This document shows, piece after piece, positions 9,302 through 18,100 of a stretch of 64,000 bases of DNA; positions within the stretch are counted from its first letter, which is position 1; the number at the start of each line of letters is the position of its first letter. This DNA is from Fontivivens sp964399735. GTDB taxonomy: Bacteria > Zhuqueibacterota > Zhuqueibacteria > Residuimicrobiales > Krinioviventaceae. Position numbers and translations under genes: made by a program. The DNA lies in contig CAYNSO010000002.1 in NCBI GenBank assembly GCA_964399735.1, forward strand, positions 1 through 64,000. The letters run 5' to 3'. The notes under the pieces are model-generated. The model worked only from the letters and a program-made list of their open reading frames with translations. It ran no database searches and had not been told where the DNA came from.

Positions 9302-10189
9302 TTACAACAAGCCCAGATCGGCTAGTACTTTTTTCATGGTTTGCCGGTTAGTCTCGGTCATTTTTACCAGGGGCAGGCGGAAATTCTCTTCAATCAACCC
9401 CATCAGAGCGACACCAGTTTTAACGGGAATAGGGTTACTTTCCACAAAATTGAATTCCATTAATGGCAACAGTTTGTAATGCAACTCACGAGCCCGTTCC
9501 CAGTTGTTGTTCAAAGCGCTGTGCACCATTTCATGGAACAAGGCCGGTGCTTGATTGGCGACTACGGAAATGACGCCGTCTGCGCCGGCAGCCAGTAAAG
9601 GCAAGGAAATAGAATCATCACCGGATAATACCAGGAACCCTTTGGGCCGGTCTTTGAGGATGGCCATAATCTGGGAAAAATTGCCGCTGGCTTCTTTAAT
9701 TCCAATGATATTGGAAAATTGCGCCAGGCGCAGTGTAGTTTGTGCGCTAATATTGCTGCCGGTGCGCCCCGGAACATTGTAAAGTATAACCGGAGTTTTC
9801 ACAGATTCGGCGATTGCTTTAAAATGCTGGTACAAACCTTCCTGCGTGGGTTTATTATAATAAGGGGCTACCGATAAAATTGCATCAGCGCCTGCTTTTG
9901 CAGCAAATTTCGACAGGGAAATGGCTTCACTGGTTGCATTACTGCCGGCGCCGCAGATAACCGGTACCCGGCCATTAACATGGTGAATTGTCAGTTCAAT
10001 CACTTTTTCATGTTCGGCATGAGAAAGAGTTGCGCTCTCGCCGGTGGTTCCGCAGGTCAATATTACATCAGTACCTTGTTCAATCTGCCAATCCAGTAAT
10101 TTTTTGTACCCGGTTTCATCAATTGCGCCATTCTGCATAAAAGGTGTGATTAATGCGACCGTAGTACCCCTAAATCTGGAAAAATCCAT
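9302..10189 (-). CDS. dapA: 4-hydroxy-tetrahydrodipicolinate synthase
   Basis: Condenses pyruvate with aspartate semialdehyde, the committed step of the DAP pathway. It is a TIM-barrel class I aldolase of 295 aa, the usual size. It shows CGTTGES (about residues 46-52), the catalytic tyrosine in LYNVPGRTG (about 136), the Schiff-base lysine in GIKEASG (about 164) and GDDS further on. The open frame extends eight codons upstream, but AAGGGAG lies five bases before the ATG at 10189, which agrees with the usual DapA N-terminus (FRGTTVALITPF). It leads a unit with its own promoter at 10306-10334; dapF follows after 48 bp. Confidence 0.97.
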   Translation of the reverse strand: MDFSRFRGTTVALITPFMQNGAIDETGYKKLLDWQIEQGTDVILTCGTTGESATLSHAEHEKVIELTIHHVNGRVPVICGAGSNATSEAISLSKFAAKAGADAILSVAPYYNKPTQEGLYQHFKAIAESVKTPVILYNVPGRTGSNISAQTTLRLAQFSNIIGIKEASGNFSQIMAILKDRPKGFLVLSGDDSISLPLLAAGADGVISVVANQAPALFHEMVHSALNNNWERARELHYKLLPLMEFNFVESNPIPVKTGVALMGLIEENFRLPLVKMTETNRQTMKKVLADLGLL

Positions 10190-10215
10190 ATTAACTCCCT
10201 TCTTTATTGTCATTG

Positions 10216-10285
10216 CCGGTTGCCTCGCAACGGTAACCGTTTTTAAAATATTCTAAATGTGATCCTGATTAACCAGGCAACCCGG
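10216..10285 (-). other. dapA leader with two competing base-pairing options
   Basis: In the roughly 110-base transcribed leader, a local hairpin (CGGTT-CC against GG-AACCG, 10217-10239) competes with a longer-range pairing of 10216-10224 with 10276-10285 (CCGGTTGCC against GGCAACC-CGG with one bulged base). The same bases cannot form both. This is a manual fold only. It does not match a riboswitch class known to me and does not cover the ribosome-binding site. Confidence 0.3.
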
Positions 10286-10305
10286 TTCAGGTCTTGCTTA
10301 TAGTT

Positions 10306-10334
10306 ATTATAAGGAATTTTCAATCGAGAATCAA
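10306..10334 (-). promoter_or_regulatory. sigma70-type promoter of dapA-dapF-dapL-lysA
   Basis: On the minus strand TTGATT (10334-10329) and a perfect TATAAT (10311-10306) are separated by exactly 17 bases. It lies in the gap between dapB and dapA, so the dapA-lysA genes form a separate transcription unit from M20-lysC-dapB. Confidence 0.7.
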
Positions 10335-10335
10335 C

Positions 10336-10359
10336 CCGGTATTTTCGGCATAATACCGG
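10336..10359. other. perfect 8-bp hairpin between dapB and dapA
   Basis: CCGGTATT (10336-10343) and AATACCGG (10352-10359) flank an 8-base loop. It lies 36 bases past the dapB stop and just upstream of the dapA -35. On the dapB strand no T-run follows; the T-rich side is on the plus strand. It may weakly terminate or stabilise the lysC-dapB transcript. Confidence 0.4.
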
Positions 10360-10394
10360 ATTTTATTATTATTGTAATTTGGACAATACTCGTT

Positions 10395-11117
10395 CTATTT
10401 ATTCATGTCCTGCATAAAATCATCCATACTGAATAAACCATTTTTACCTATCAGCCATTCGGCGCCTCGCACTGCGCCAAGCGCTAATCCTTCCCGGCCA
10501 TGGGCTTCATGACGCAAGGTAATATGATCGCATACAGAATCAAAGCCAACTTCATGGGTTCCGGGTATTCTACCCACTCTGCTGGAAGTGACATGCAATG
10601 CTTTTTTGTCAATAACACCGTGACTGGAATTAGCTAAAATTTTATCCTTGCCGGGTAAATTATCAACCAGAATATCAGCAAGAATTTTTGCTGTTCCACT
10701 GGGGCTATCGGCTTTACCGGCATGATGCCATTCATGCAGGTAACAGTCATAGCTATTTAATGCTCCCATCAATCGAGATGCATAGTCAACAATTTTTGTA
10801 AATTGATATACACCAATTGAAAAATTGGGGCTGTATAGCATAGTCAAGCCCGGAATATTTTTTACCATATCAAACTGATCATACCAGCCGGTAGTGCCCT
10901 CAACTACCGGTATACCCAGTTTTGCAGCGTTTTTCAGGTTATTGGCAACCAAATTGGCCAAAGTAAAATCAATTAATACCTGGGCGCCATTCAAATCCAC
11001 TGTCGGGGTAAATGGCTGATCAACATCAAAAATAGCCGTTACTGTATGACCGAGATCTTGAGCGATCTTTTCAACTTCCCGTCCCATACGGCCATAACCA
11101 AGAATACCAAATTTCAT
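10395..11117 (-). CDS. dapB: 4-hydroxy-tetrahydrodipicolinate reductase
   Basis: Reduces the DapA product with NAD(P)H to tetrahydrodipicolinate. A Rossmann start (GILGYGRMG, residues 4-12), DFTLA, GTTGW (74-78) and the signature EWHHAGKADSPSGTA, with catalytic His131 and Lys135, are all present. At 240 aa it is shorter than E. coli DapB (273 aa); as I recall, this compact form is common in the Bacteroidota-type branch. AAGGTG precedes the ATG by seven bases. It lies 11 bp after lysC and is the last gene of the riboswitch-controlled unit. Confidence 0.95.
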   Translation of the reverse strand: MKFGILGYGRMGREVEKIAQDLGHTVTAIFDVDQPFTPTVDLNGAQVLIDFTLANLVANNLKNAAKLGIPVVEGTTGWYDQFDMVKNIPGLTMLYSPNFSIGVYQFTKIVDYASRLMGALNSYDCYLHEWHHAGKADSPSGTAKILADILVDNLPGKDKILANSSHGVIDKKALHVTSSRVGRIPGTHEVGFDSVCDHITLRHEAHGREGLALGAVRGAEWLIGKNGLFSMDDFMQDMNK

Positions 11118-11128
11118 TGTTTTTCACC

Positions 11129-12520
11129 TTAATTGTTATCAGTAAAAATTTCAGGATTTGTGCCATTAGCAAAAAAATGTTCATGCAGGCGTTTAATCAC
11201 ACGTTCCAGATCTGACTCGTCAATAACAAAACTGATATTAATTTCCGAAGCGCCCTGGGATATTAAATGAATACGCACATCTCCCAGTAAGGCAAAAATT
11301 TTGGCCGGCATGCCGGTCGTCCGTTTTAAATACTGTCCAACCAGGCAAACAATTGCCTTGTTGTGCACCACACCAACAGTGGCAAAGGCGTTGAGTTCAT
11401 TTTTAATTTCTTCAAGATGCTCGGTATTGTCGATGGTAATGGAAACGCTGACTTCGGAGGTGGCAACAAGGTCGACAGGAGTTTTATATTTTTCAAAGAT
11501 CTGGAATATTGACAACATAAAACCATGCGCCATTAACATACGGGTGCTGTGCACAGTAACAACCGTCAGCCCTTCTTTGTATGCAATGGATTTGACGATG
11601 CAGCTTTTATCAGGATCAATATCAGAAGGCAAAGCAATACGGGTTCCACCCTGCTCCGGGTGAATTGAATTTAGCACCTGAATTGCTATTCCTTTTTCAA
11701 CAGCCGGAAGCATGGTAGCAGGATGCAGTACCTTGGCGCCGAAATATGCCAACTCGGCGGCTTCCTGGAAGCTCATCTGCAAAATGCGTTTGGCATTGGG
11801 CACCAGCGAAGGATCGGCAGTTAAAACGCCGCTAACATCCGACCATATTTCAACTGTATCCACATCCAGCATTGCGCCGATTAATGAAGCGGTATAATCG
11901 GAACCACCGCGTCCCAGAGTTGTTATTTTTCCGGCGCTATTCCGACCAATAAAACCCTGCAACACCGGAATTTTGCCGTCGGCGACCAGAGGCAATAACA
12001 TCATTCTCGCTTTTTCAGTTGATTCTTTGATCATTGGCAGGGCGCAGCCAAAAGTAGAATCAGTAACCAGAATATCTCGCGCATCCGCCCAAATACCATT
12101 CATGCCAATAGAATTCATATATTCTGCAATTATGTTTGCGGAAAGATATTCGCCGGTACTGAGGATAATATCAAGCAGATCTTTTTGCATGGAATCAGCA
12201 CGGGCGAGTTCAACACAAGCGGATTCAAGTACTGCCGCAACTTCGTTCAACCGCGCCAGCAATGTACGGTTGGCGGATAGACCAAGATCATCAATAATTG
12301 TTTGATGCCGGTTCACAAGAGCAGAGATGATCTCTTTTACCCGGATCATATTGTTATTCCGTGCCTCCTTGCCTAGAGTTACCAGGTTATTGGTTAAACC
12401 ACCAACTGCGGAAACAACCACAACCGGCTGCTGTTTTATGCGGATTTTCACAATGTCAGCTACCCGGCGCATTGCGGCAGCATCTATTACCGATGTGCCG
12501 CCAAATTTCATTACAATCAT
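11129..12520 (-). CDS. lysC: aspartate kinase
   Basis: Phosphorylates aspartate, the first step toward lysine, threonine and methionine. The kinase domain shows the nucleotide-binding start MKFGGTSV, STGEYLSA near residue 136 and LGRGGSDYTA near 217. Two C-terminal ACT-type regulatory segments follow from about residue 300, as in lysine-sensitive E. coli LysC. At 463 aa it is monofunctional, with no homoserine dehydrogenase domain. AAGGA lies upstream of the ATG. It follows the M20 gene by 9 bp and shares its lysine riboswitch, so expression should fall when lysine is high, in addition to likely feedback inhibition. Confidence 0.96.
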   Translation of the reverse strand: MIVMKFGGTSVIDAAAMRRVADIVKIRIKQQPVVVVSAVGGLTNNLVTLGKEARNNNMIRVKEIISALVNRHQTIIDDLGLSANRTLLARLNEVAAVLESACVELARADSMQKDLLDIILSTGEYLSANIIAEYMNSIGMNGIWADARDILVTDSTFGCALPMIKESTEKARMMLLPLVADGKIPVLQGFIGRNSAGKITTLGRGGSDYTASLIGAMLDVDTVEIWSDVSGVLTADPSLVPNAKRILQMSFQEAAELAYFGAKVLHPATMLPAVEKGIAIQVLNSIHPEQGGTRIALPSDIDPDKSCIVKSIAYKEGLTVVTVHSTRMLMAHGFMLSIFQIFEKYKTPVDLVATSEVSVSITIDNTEHLEEIKNELNAFATVGVVHNKAIVCLVGQYLKRTTGMPAKIFALLGDVRIHLISQGASEINISFVIDESDLERVIKRLHEHFFANGTNPEIFTDNN

Positions 12521-12529
12521 AGTAAATCC

Positions 12530-13513
12530 TTATATTAATAGTCTTGCAATTTTTATCAACAATTCAACACCTTTTAACAATTCTTTTTGAGTAATAAACT
12601 CAGCAGCGCTATGGGCGACAGTAATTGAACCCGGTCCCAGTAACACAATTTTACCAAGAGAACGCAAGTACGATGCGTCGGTGCCAAAAGCTACCACAGT
12701 CTTTTCAAACCCTTCAATATCCAATAATCTTTGTGGTTCCGATTCACTGCGGATTTCCAATTGTACATCAGCAGGTAATAATTGCTGTATTTTATCTTTT
12801 ATTTGCTGAACACTGGTTGCCACACGGAATATGCCTTCCGCTTGAGCAGCTTCAGCAATAATGTTGATTCCTGCGCCGCCGCTGATGGTGCCAATATTCA
12901 CAGTAGAACGTCCTAAAACCGGATCAGTTCCCCAATCCAGATCACCCCAGTTATGCAGGAATGCGAGCAGACGATGAATTGCCGAGGTCTTGTTTTCCGG
13001 TAAGCAGGAATGACCACCGCTTCCGGTAGCGGAAACCCGAAATACAATTGTGCCTTTCTGCCCGGTAACCAGTTTATTTTCGGTAGGTTCACAGATTACC
13101 ACAAACCGGGAATCAAGTTTCAATTTGGCAGCCATTTTAGCGCCATCGGAATCCTGCTCTTCGCCAACGACAAACAAAAAACCGAACCTGGATATATCTT
13201 CCTTTAACAGCCGGTCTCCGGCAGTGATTATTGCGGCTATCTGGCCTTTGGCGTCGCAAGCGCCGCGTCCATGTAGTTTTTCGCCATCCCGTAGAAATGG
13301 GATATGTGGGGGAACCACATCAATATGAGTACAAAACAGAACATCCGGGTTGGAATCGGTTGTTACCAGCAGATTAAAACGGTCGTTACTCACCGGTTGA
13401 CGCAGAACATGGTAGCCCTTATTGGCAAGATATGTAAACAAAAACTGACCAATGGCATACTCCTGACCGGTTGGCGAGGGTATTTGTACAAGTTTTTCCA
13501 GTAATTCAATCAT
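12530..13513 (-). CDS. M20-family metallopeptidase/deacylase (ArgE/DapE/LysK-like)
   Basis: Di-zinc amidohydrolase of 327 aa with all metal-binding and catalytic positions visible: CTHIDVVPP, GRGACDAKG, the Glu-Glu pair in VGEEQDSDGA, the Glu in VICEPTEN and the late VAHSAAEF histidine. The fold also holds the M20 dimerisation insert. Relatives remove acyl groups from ornithine, lysine or diaminopimelate. It is the first gene of a lysine-riboswitch operon, so a lysine-related substrate is likely, yet the DapL route needs no DapE. The open frame starts 18 codons earlier inside the riboswitch terminator; GGAG four bases before the ATG at 13513 fixes the real start. Confidence 0.88.
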   Translation of the reverse strand: MIELLEKLVQIPSPTGQEYAIGQFLFTYLANKGYHVLRQPVSNDRFNLLVTTDSNPDVLFCTHIDVVPPHIPFLRDGEKLHGRGACDAKGQIAAIITAGDRLLKEDISRFGFLFVVGEEQDSDGAKMAAKLKLDSRFVVICEPTENKLVTGQKGTIVFRVSATGSGGHSCLPENKTSAIHRLLAFLHNWGDLDWGTDPVLGRSTVNIGTISGGAGINIIAEAAQAEGIFRVATSVQQIKDKIQQLLPADVQLEIRSESEPQRLLDIEGFEKTVVAFGTDASYLRSLGKIVLLGPGSITVAHSAAEFITQKELLKGVELLIKIARLLI

Positions 13514-13529
13514 AAATCTCCATACCGGC

Positions 13530-13574
13530 AAAAAAAAAGGTTGATTGAACAAGGGAACGTTTTTCAATCAACCT
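13530..13574 (-). terminator. intrinsic terminator of the lysine riboswitch
   Basis: On the minus strand AGGTTGATTGAA pairs perfectly with TTCAATCAACCT (13574-13563 with 13549-13538) and is followed directly by a run of nine T (13538-13530). It lies between the aptamer and the M20 start codon, only about 16 bases before the ATG. This is the expected place for an expression platform that stops transcription when lysine is bound. The matching antiterminator is not obvious by eye. Confidence 0.92.
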
Positions 13575-13606
13575 ACTGTTATCGAAATAAATAATAATCA
13601 GCACGT

Positions 13607-13791
13607 CAATTAAATAGCGCTCCACAGAATATTTTTTCCGTGACAGTCCGGCAGCTATTAACATACCGGCCCAATAAATCATCAAGCGTATCAGATTTAT
13701 TTCGGCCCATTACCCTTTCGGTGCCTTCTTGCATGGATTACGCATATCCGGGAAGACATTTACTTTTGTAACAGGCGCCTCTATTTAATTG
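13607..13791 (-). ncRNA. lysine riboswitch (L box) aptamer
   Basis: Read on the minus strand, the segment opens and closes with a perfect 11-bp P1 (CAATTAAATAG / CTATTTAATTG). Between them are the L-box core elements in order: AGAGGCGC (13782-13775), CCGAAAGGG (13721-13713), GGGCCGAAATAAAT, its partner ATTTATTGGGCCGG, GGACTGTCA (near 13649-13641) with a CACGGAA/TTCTGTG stem, and GGAGCGCTAT (13623-13614). This matches the B. subtilis lysC leader element by element (AGAGGUGC, GAAAGGGG, GCCGAAG, GGCUGUCA, GGAGGGCUAUC). It controls M20-lysC-dapB through the terminator at 13530-13574. Confidence 0.95.
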
Positions 13792-13803
13792 TAAAGCAAT
13801 TAT

Positions 13804-13832
13804 ATTATACAAATTTTTTCTTTAATTTGCAA
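13804..13832 (-). promoter_or_regulatory. sigma70 promoter of the lysine riboswitch operon
   Basis: TTGCAA (13832-13827), a 17-base AT-rich spacer and TATAAT (13809-13804) lie on the minus strand, 12 bases before the riboswitch P1 stem. Transcription would begin just before the aptamer. Confidence 0.85.
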
Positions 13833-14200
13833 TCATTTTATTCAATTTGGACAATAACATGTAATCGGGAAATGAATAACAGTCAAACTAAAATTTTTTA
13901 TATGAAAAAATTTTTAATGCAATATTTATTTTAAAATTTTTGTTATCAATATAAATTTCAATTTTTTTATGCCTGAAAAAAACGGGTAATCTGTAAATTA
14001 CAATCAGAAAACCATACAGAAGCAAAAAAAGTTTGCCGGGCAAAATTTCTGCTCTTGAACAGTGAACCTTAATTTTCAGGATTAATATCTAAAAATTTCG
14101 TAATATAGTAGATTCTAATTTGATACATCTAATACATAAACCTGAATGATAATAATGCAGGTATTATAATTTTTTTAAAAATAACCAAATGGAGAAAAAC
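13833..14200. other. AT-rich intergenic region between divergent lysine operon and winged-helix gene
   Basis: About 370 very AT-rich bases with no open frame, RNA fold or repeat that I can support. It must include the promoter of the plus-strand winged-helix gene; GGAG at 14191-14194 is that gene's ribosome-binding site. Confidence 0.5.
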
Positions 14201-14398
14201 ATGAAAAATGAAATCGGCGTTTTAGCAGGTTCTGTGTGGAGTTTATTAAACGAAAAAGGCCCGTTATCACTTACCCAGTTAAAAACAGCCACCAAAGAAA
14301 CAGACTTTTTAGTGGCTGCGGCAGTTGGCTGGCTGGCGCGTGAAGATAAAGTAGAGTTTGAAAAAACGGGCAAGGTTATAAAAATCAAGTTATTGTAA
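14201..14398 (+). CDS. small winged-helix domain protein (DUF2582-like)
   Basis: A 65 aa protein that is a single winged helix-turn-helix: NEIGVLAGSVWSLLNEKGPL, a second helix (SLTQLKTA), a recognition-like helix (FLVAAAVGWLAREDKV) and a short beta wing (FEKTGKVIKIKLL). This matches the DUF2582 pattern found in Bacteroidota and relatives. Function is unknown; it may bind DNA or be a protein-protein adaptor. The frame starts four codons earlier, but GGAG (14191-14194) six bases before the ATG at 14201 sets the start. Its stop is only two bases from the stop of the converging ABC permease. Confidence 0.85.
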   Translation: MKNEIGVLAGSVWSLLNEKGPLSLTQLKTATKETDFLVAAAVGWLAREDKVEFEKTGKVIKIKLL

Positions 14399-14400
14399 AT

Positions 14401-15126
14401 TTAAACAAATTTTTCCCGTTTTTGCATATTTAACAACCCGTAAAGTAACATTAAAATGGTAGCGGACAGGATATACAGCCGGTTTTTCACTTGAATGTTT
14501 GCCCATATTGCTTCGCTAATTCTTTCCGGAACATGAAAGGGATTCAAAAATAAATTCCATTGACTTTCGGTTAGAGCGCTGCCAAAAATCCAAAAAATCA
14601 TTCCAATGATGATTAGAAAAACCATGGCTGCATATCCATTCCGAACCAGGGTGGAAATCATAAAAGCCAGGCTGCCAATAAAGAAAATGGGAAACATGAG
14701 TTGAAAAACCATTGTCAGCAATGAAAACCGGGTAAAAGCTGCAAGGGCAATCAAAGCCAGAACAACAAGAATGCAAAAAACCAAAATATAAATTATTGCC
14801 ATTCGCACCAGCCATACTTTATAACGGTAATCAGGAATACCAAATAAAATTTCCAGGGTGCGGCTGTCGCTGTCATTTTGTATGCCAAAAGTTGCAGGAT
14901 AAAAAATTATTAATATTCCGGGAAAAAGCAGCAAATAAAATACTGTGGCCGAAGTGGGGTTGGCGCTCGTATCAAAAAAAGTCAGTGCTGCAGTAAATAA
15001 ATAAAAACCTGTAGCGCCCAGCAAAAAATAAATAAAGATATTTCCAAATATGATCTTTAAATTGTAACGTACTAATTTACTCACGATGGCGGTTAGGTTG
15101 AAAATTTGATTTTTATCCAATTTCAT
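14401..15126 (-). CDS. ABC-2 type transporter permease
   Basis: Integral membrane protein of 241 aa with six hydrophobic segments spaced as in ABC-2 export permeases: one near residues 25-50, one near 65-80, then four between about 110 and 235. A charged stretch (GIQNDSDSRTLEILFGIPDYRYKVW) in the first cytoplasmic loop is the usual ATPase-contact region, as in NosY/CcmB-like proteins. It is the last gene of the efflux cluster, 24 bp after the RND-ABC fusion, and has no ATPase of its own, so the ABC domain of that fusion is its most likely partner. Confidence 0.85.
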   Translation of the reverse strand: MKLDKNQIFNLTAIVSKLVRYNLKIIFGNIFIYFLLGATGFYLFTAALTFFDTSANPTSATVFYLLLFPGILIIFYPATFGIQNDSDSRTLEILFGIPDYRYKVWLVRMAIIYILVFCILVVLALIALAAFTRFSLLTMVFQLMFPIFFIGSLAFMISTLVRNGYAAMVFLIIIGMIFWIFGSALTESQWNLFLNPFHVPERISEAIWANIQVKNRLYILSATILMLLYGLLNMQKREKFV

Positions 15127-15150
15127 TGTCCTGTTCCAAATCCTTCCAGT

Positions 15151-18100
15151 TTAATGTTTGTTTCGTAACAACATCAGATAAGCATCTTCCAAAGTTGGTT
15201 TTACCTGAACAGCATCACTATGTGGTTTTGTGAATGATAAACATCGGACCCTGATTTTATCGTCAACCCGCATGTGATGCAAAACCAGCAGATCACGGGT
15301 ATAATCTTCAAATTCTTCGGGTTCCAGAAAAAATTGCCAAACATTGTTTTGGGCAACATTCACCATCTCGGCAGGGGTGCCCAGGTAGCACAGAGCGCCC
15401 TGGTTTAAAACTGCTACTTTATTACAGGAACTGGCAATATCTTCAATAATATGAGTGGAAAAGATCACAATCCTTTCACGCCCCAGTTCTACCAACAAAT
15501 TGCGGAAGCGGATACGCTCGCGCGGATCGAGACCGGCTGTGGGTTCATCGACTACCAAAATACGCGGCAGGTGCAGCAGAGTCTGCGCAATACCAATGCG
15601 TTGTTTCATACCGCCGGAATAGGATTCAATTTTTACATCACGACTTTCCTGCATGTGAACCGCAGACAGCACATAATTGATCCGATCTTCACGCGCACGG
15701 GTATTATATATTCCTTTTAAAAGCGCCTGATAATCAAGATATTCCCAAGCGGTCATATTTTCATACATACCAAATTCCTGCGGCAGGTAACCGATCAGTC
15801 CCTGCAATTCTTCGCGCTTTTCATTGATCTCAAATTCATTGATCCAGATTTTACCACGACTTTGTTGCAAAATACCACAGATAATGCGCATCAAAGTGGT
15901 TTTGCCGGCGCCGTTTGGGCCAAGCAACCCAAACATACCACTGCCAATTTCAATTGAAACACCATCCAAAGCCCGAAAAGGATTTTTCTTTTTGCCAATA
16001 ACAGGAATGATCTGTACCAGGCGATAAAAATGTTGTCGAATGGTTTTAAACTTGCCCTGCAGACGAACAATATCAACCTTGTCGCGCAATAACCGGTTGG
16101 ATGTGGTATAGATAGCAAGAGCAAGGTACCAGACAAAAGCGATAAATATCAAAACAACAATCTTTTCCCAGCGGAAATAGAAAAATATCAGATTAAGCAA
16201 AGGAATGCCCCAAAACAGAACTTTTCGCAGTTGTTCCGATAATTTGCCGGGATACAACCATGTCAACAATGGGGTTGCAATGTATAACATAAAAAAATAA
16301 ACCAAATGAGAAAAAACAAACATCCAGAAATAACTATCAAGATAAAAATAGGTAAAGTAAAATAGAAATCCCGATAACGGCAGTTCCCATAACAGAGATT
16401 CAAAGTCATTGCGGGTTTTAAACTGCTTTTTGATGCCGGCATTTTCCCTGATTGCCTTGCCTTTTTTCCATTCACGGACAAAACGACTGTCGTCATCATA
16501 TATTTTAACCAAATGCCGAATGATAATTCTCAAATCTGTTTTGCCATCAATAAGATCAGAGCGGGCGCGCCGTAAACTTTTCATAATAAACAAAGTTGCG
16601 GCGGGAATTACCAATATAAGCAAAAATAAATAAACAAGACGCCAAATCAGGCTGTCGACATGGAAATAAATCAGTAAACACCCGGTTGTCAATAATAAAG
16701 CATGCAACACTTTAATTTTCCATGGCAATTGCCGCAGCCAGCGCAGCGCTGTATGCAACCCGGAGAAAAAGGTCGGGATAAAAATCAGGGTAAACAGAGT
16801 ACTAACAGTTAATCCGCCAATAACCGTAATAGCAAAAGGAGCGCCGATTTGTGATACATACTCGGCTTTACCCAGGGCTAACGGCAACATGGCTATTATT
16901 GTGGTAATCGCGGTGATCAGGATTGGACGTACCCGCGCCTGGCCGGCCATAATCAACGCGCGCGATTTGTGATATTTTCGTTTTAGTAAAATTCTTGTAT
17001 AATCAATAAAAATAATTCCATTATTAACAACCACGCCCAACAAAATAACAAAACCGATCAATGTATTAGCGTTTAATAAAGAATTACCCGTCAGAATCAA
17101 AGCCCATAACGAACCAATTGCCGCCAGGGGTATGGTAAACAAAATCACAAATGGAGTCGAGAGTGATTCGAAAACAGAAGCAAGGATCATAAAAATTAGA
17201 ATAAAAGTAGCGGCAATTAGAAATTTAAAATCCTGCAACTCGCTTTCTTCATGAACAACTTGAACAGCAATCCCCGGCGGCAAGTTTAATTGCTCAATGA
17301 GCTGATCAACTTCATTCCGGGCAGCGGTTAGAAACTGTTTTGAAGAATTCACTTCGTCGATAAAGCGATAGGTTACTTCTATTTGTTTTTCCTGGTTAAC
17401 CCGGTTTATTCCGGCAAGGCCTTGTGAATAAATAATTCGACCAAGGGTTTCAAGTTCATACAGTCCCCCACTTTCAGATGATATTTGAATATTTTTTAAA
17501 TCATCAAAAGTCTTTTGCTTGTCATTATCGCTTTTAATAATAATATCATACTCTTCCGTTCCCTGTTTGAAACGCAGGTTAGAGGAAAACTCGTTTTGAA
17601 AAGTAGATAATTCAGCGGTAATGGACGACAAGGTAACATCATATTCGCTTAACAAGTGATTATCAAAAAGCAGGTGAATTTCAGGACGGTTATCGGAAAT
17701 ATTTAAACTAACCGAACTGATATTTGTGAGTTGTTCAAGATACGACTGAATATCGCTGGCGCTGTTGCGCATGAGTTCAAAATCTGAACCTTTGATTATT
17801 ATTTGCTCCGTTTGGCTGCCAATACCCAGCATTCTTTCCAGGCCGCCGCCAGGATTTTGACCCATACCGCCCCGGTAGCGACTGCCCGATTGCGGCTGAT
17901 CAAAACTTACATCCGCAGCCCGGAAATCTCTGATTTCTCGTGCCACCATACTTTTGATATCAGGAATGGTGCGACGTTTTATTTTGTAATAATTTTCCTT
18001 TAATTTGATTGTAATCGTGGCATCTTCTTCATTGATGGCGCTGATAATTTCTTCTTTTTCCTCAATCTGTTGTAATTTTTCCTCCAACTGGGTGGTGGCA

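Noticed and set aside
10336..10359. Hairpin after dapB as an intrinsic terminator
   Set aside because: The stem is perfect but the T-rich side is on the opposite strand, so I list it only as a hairpin.
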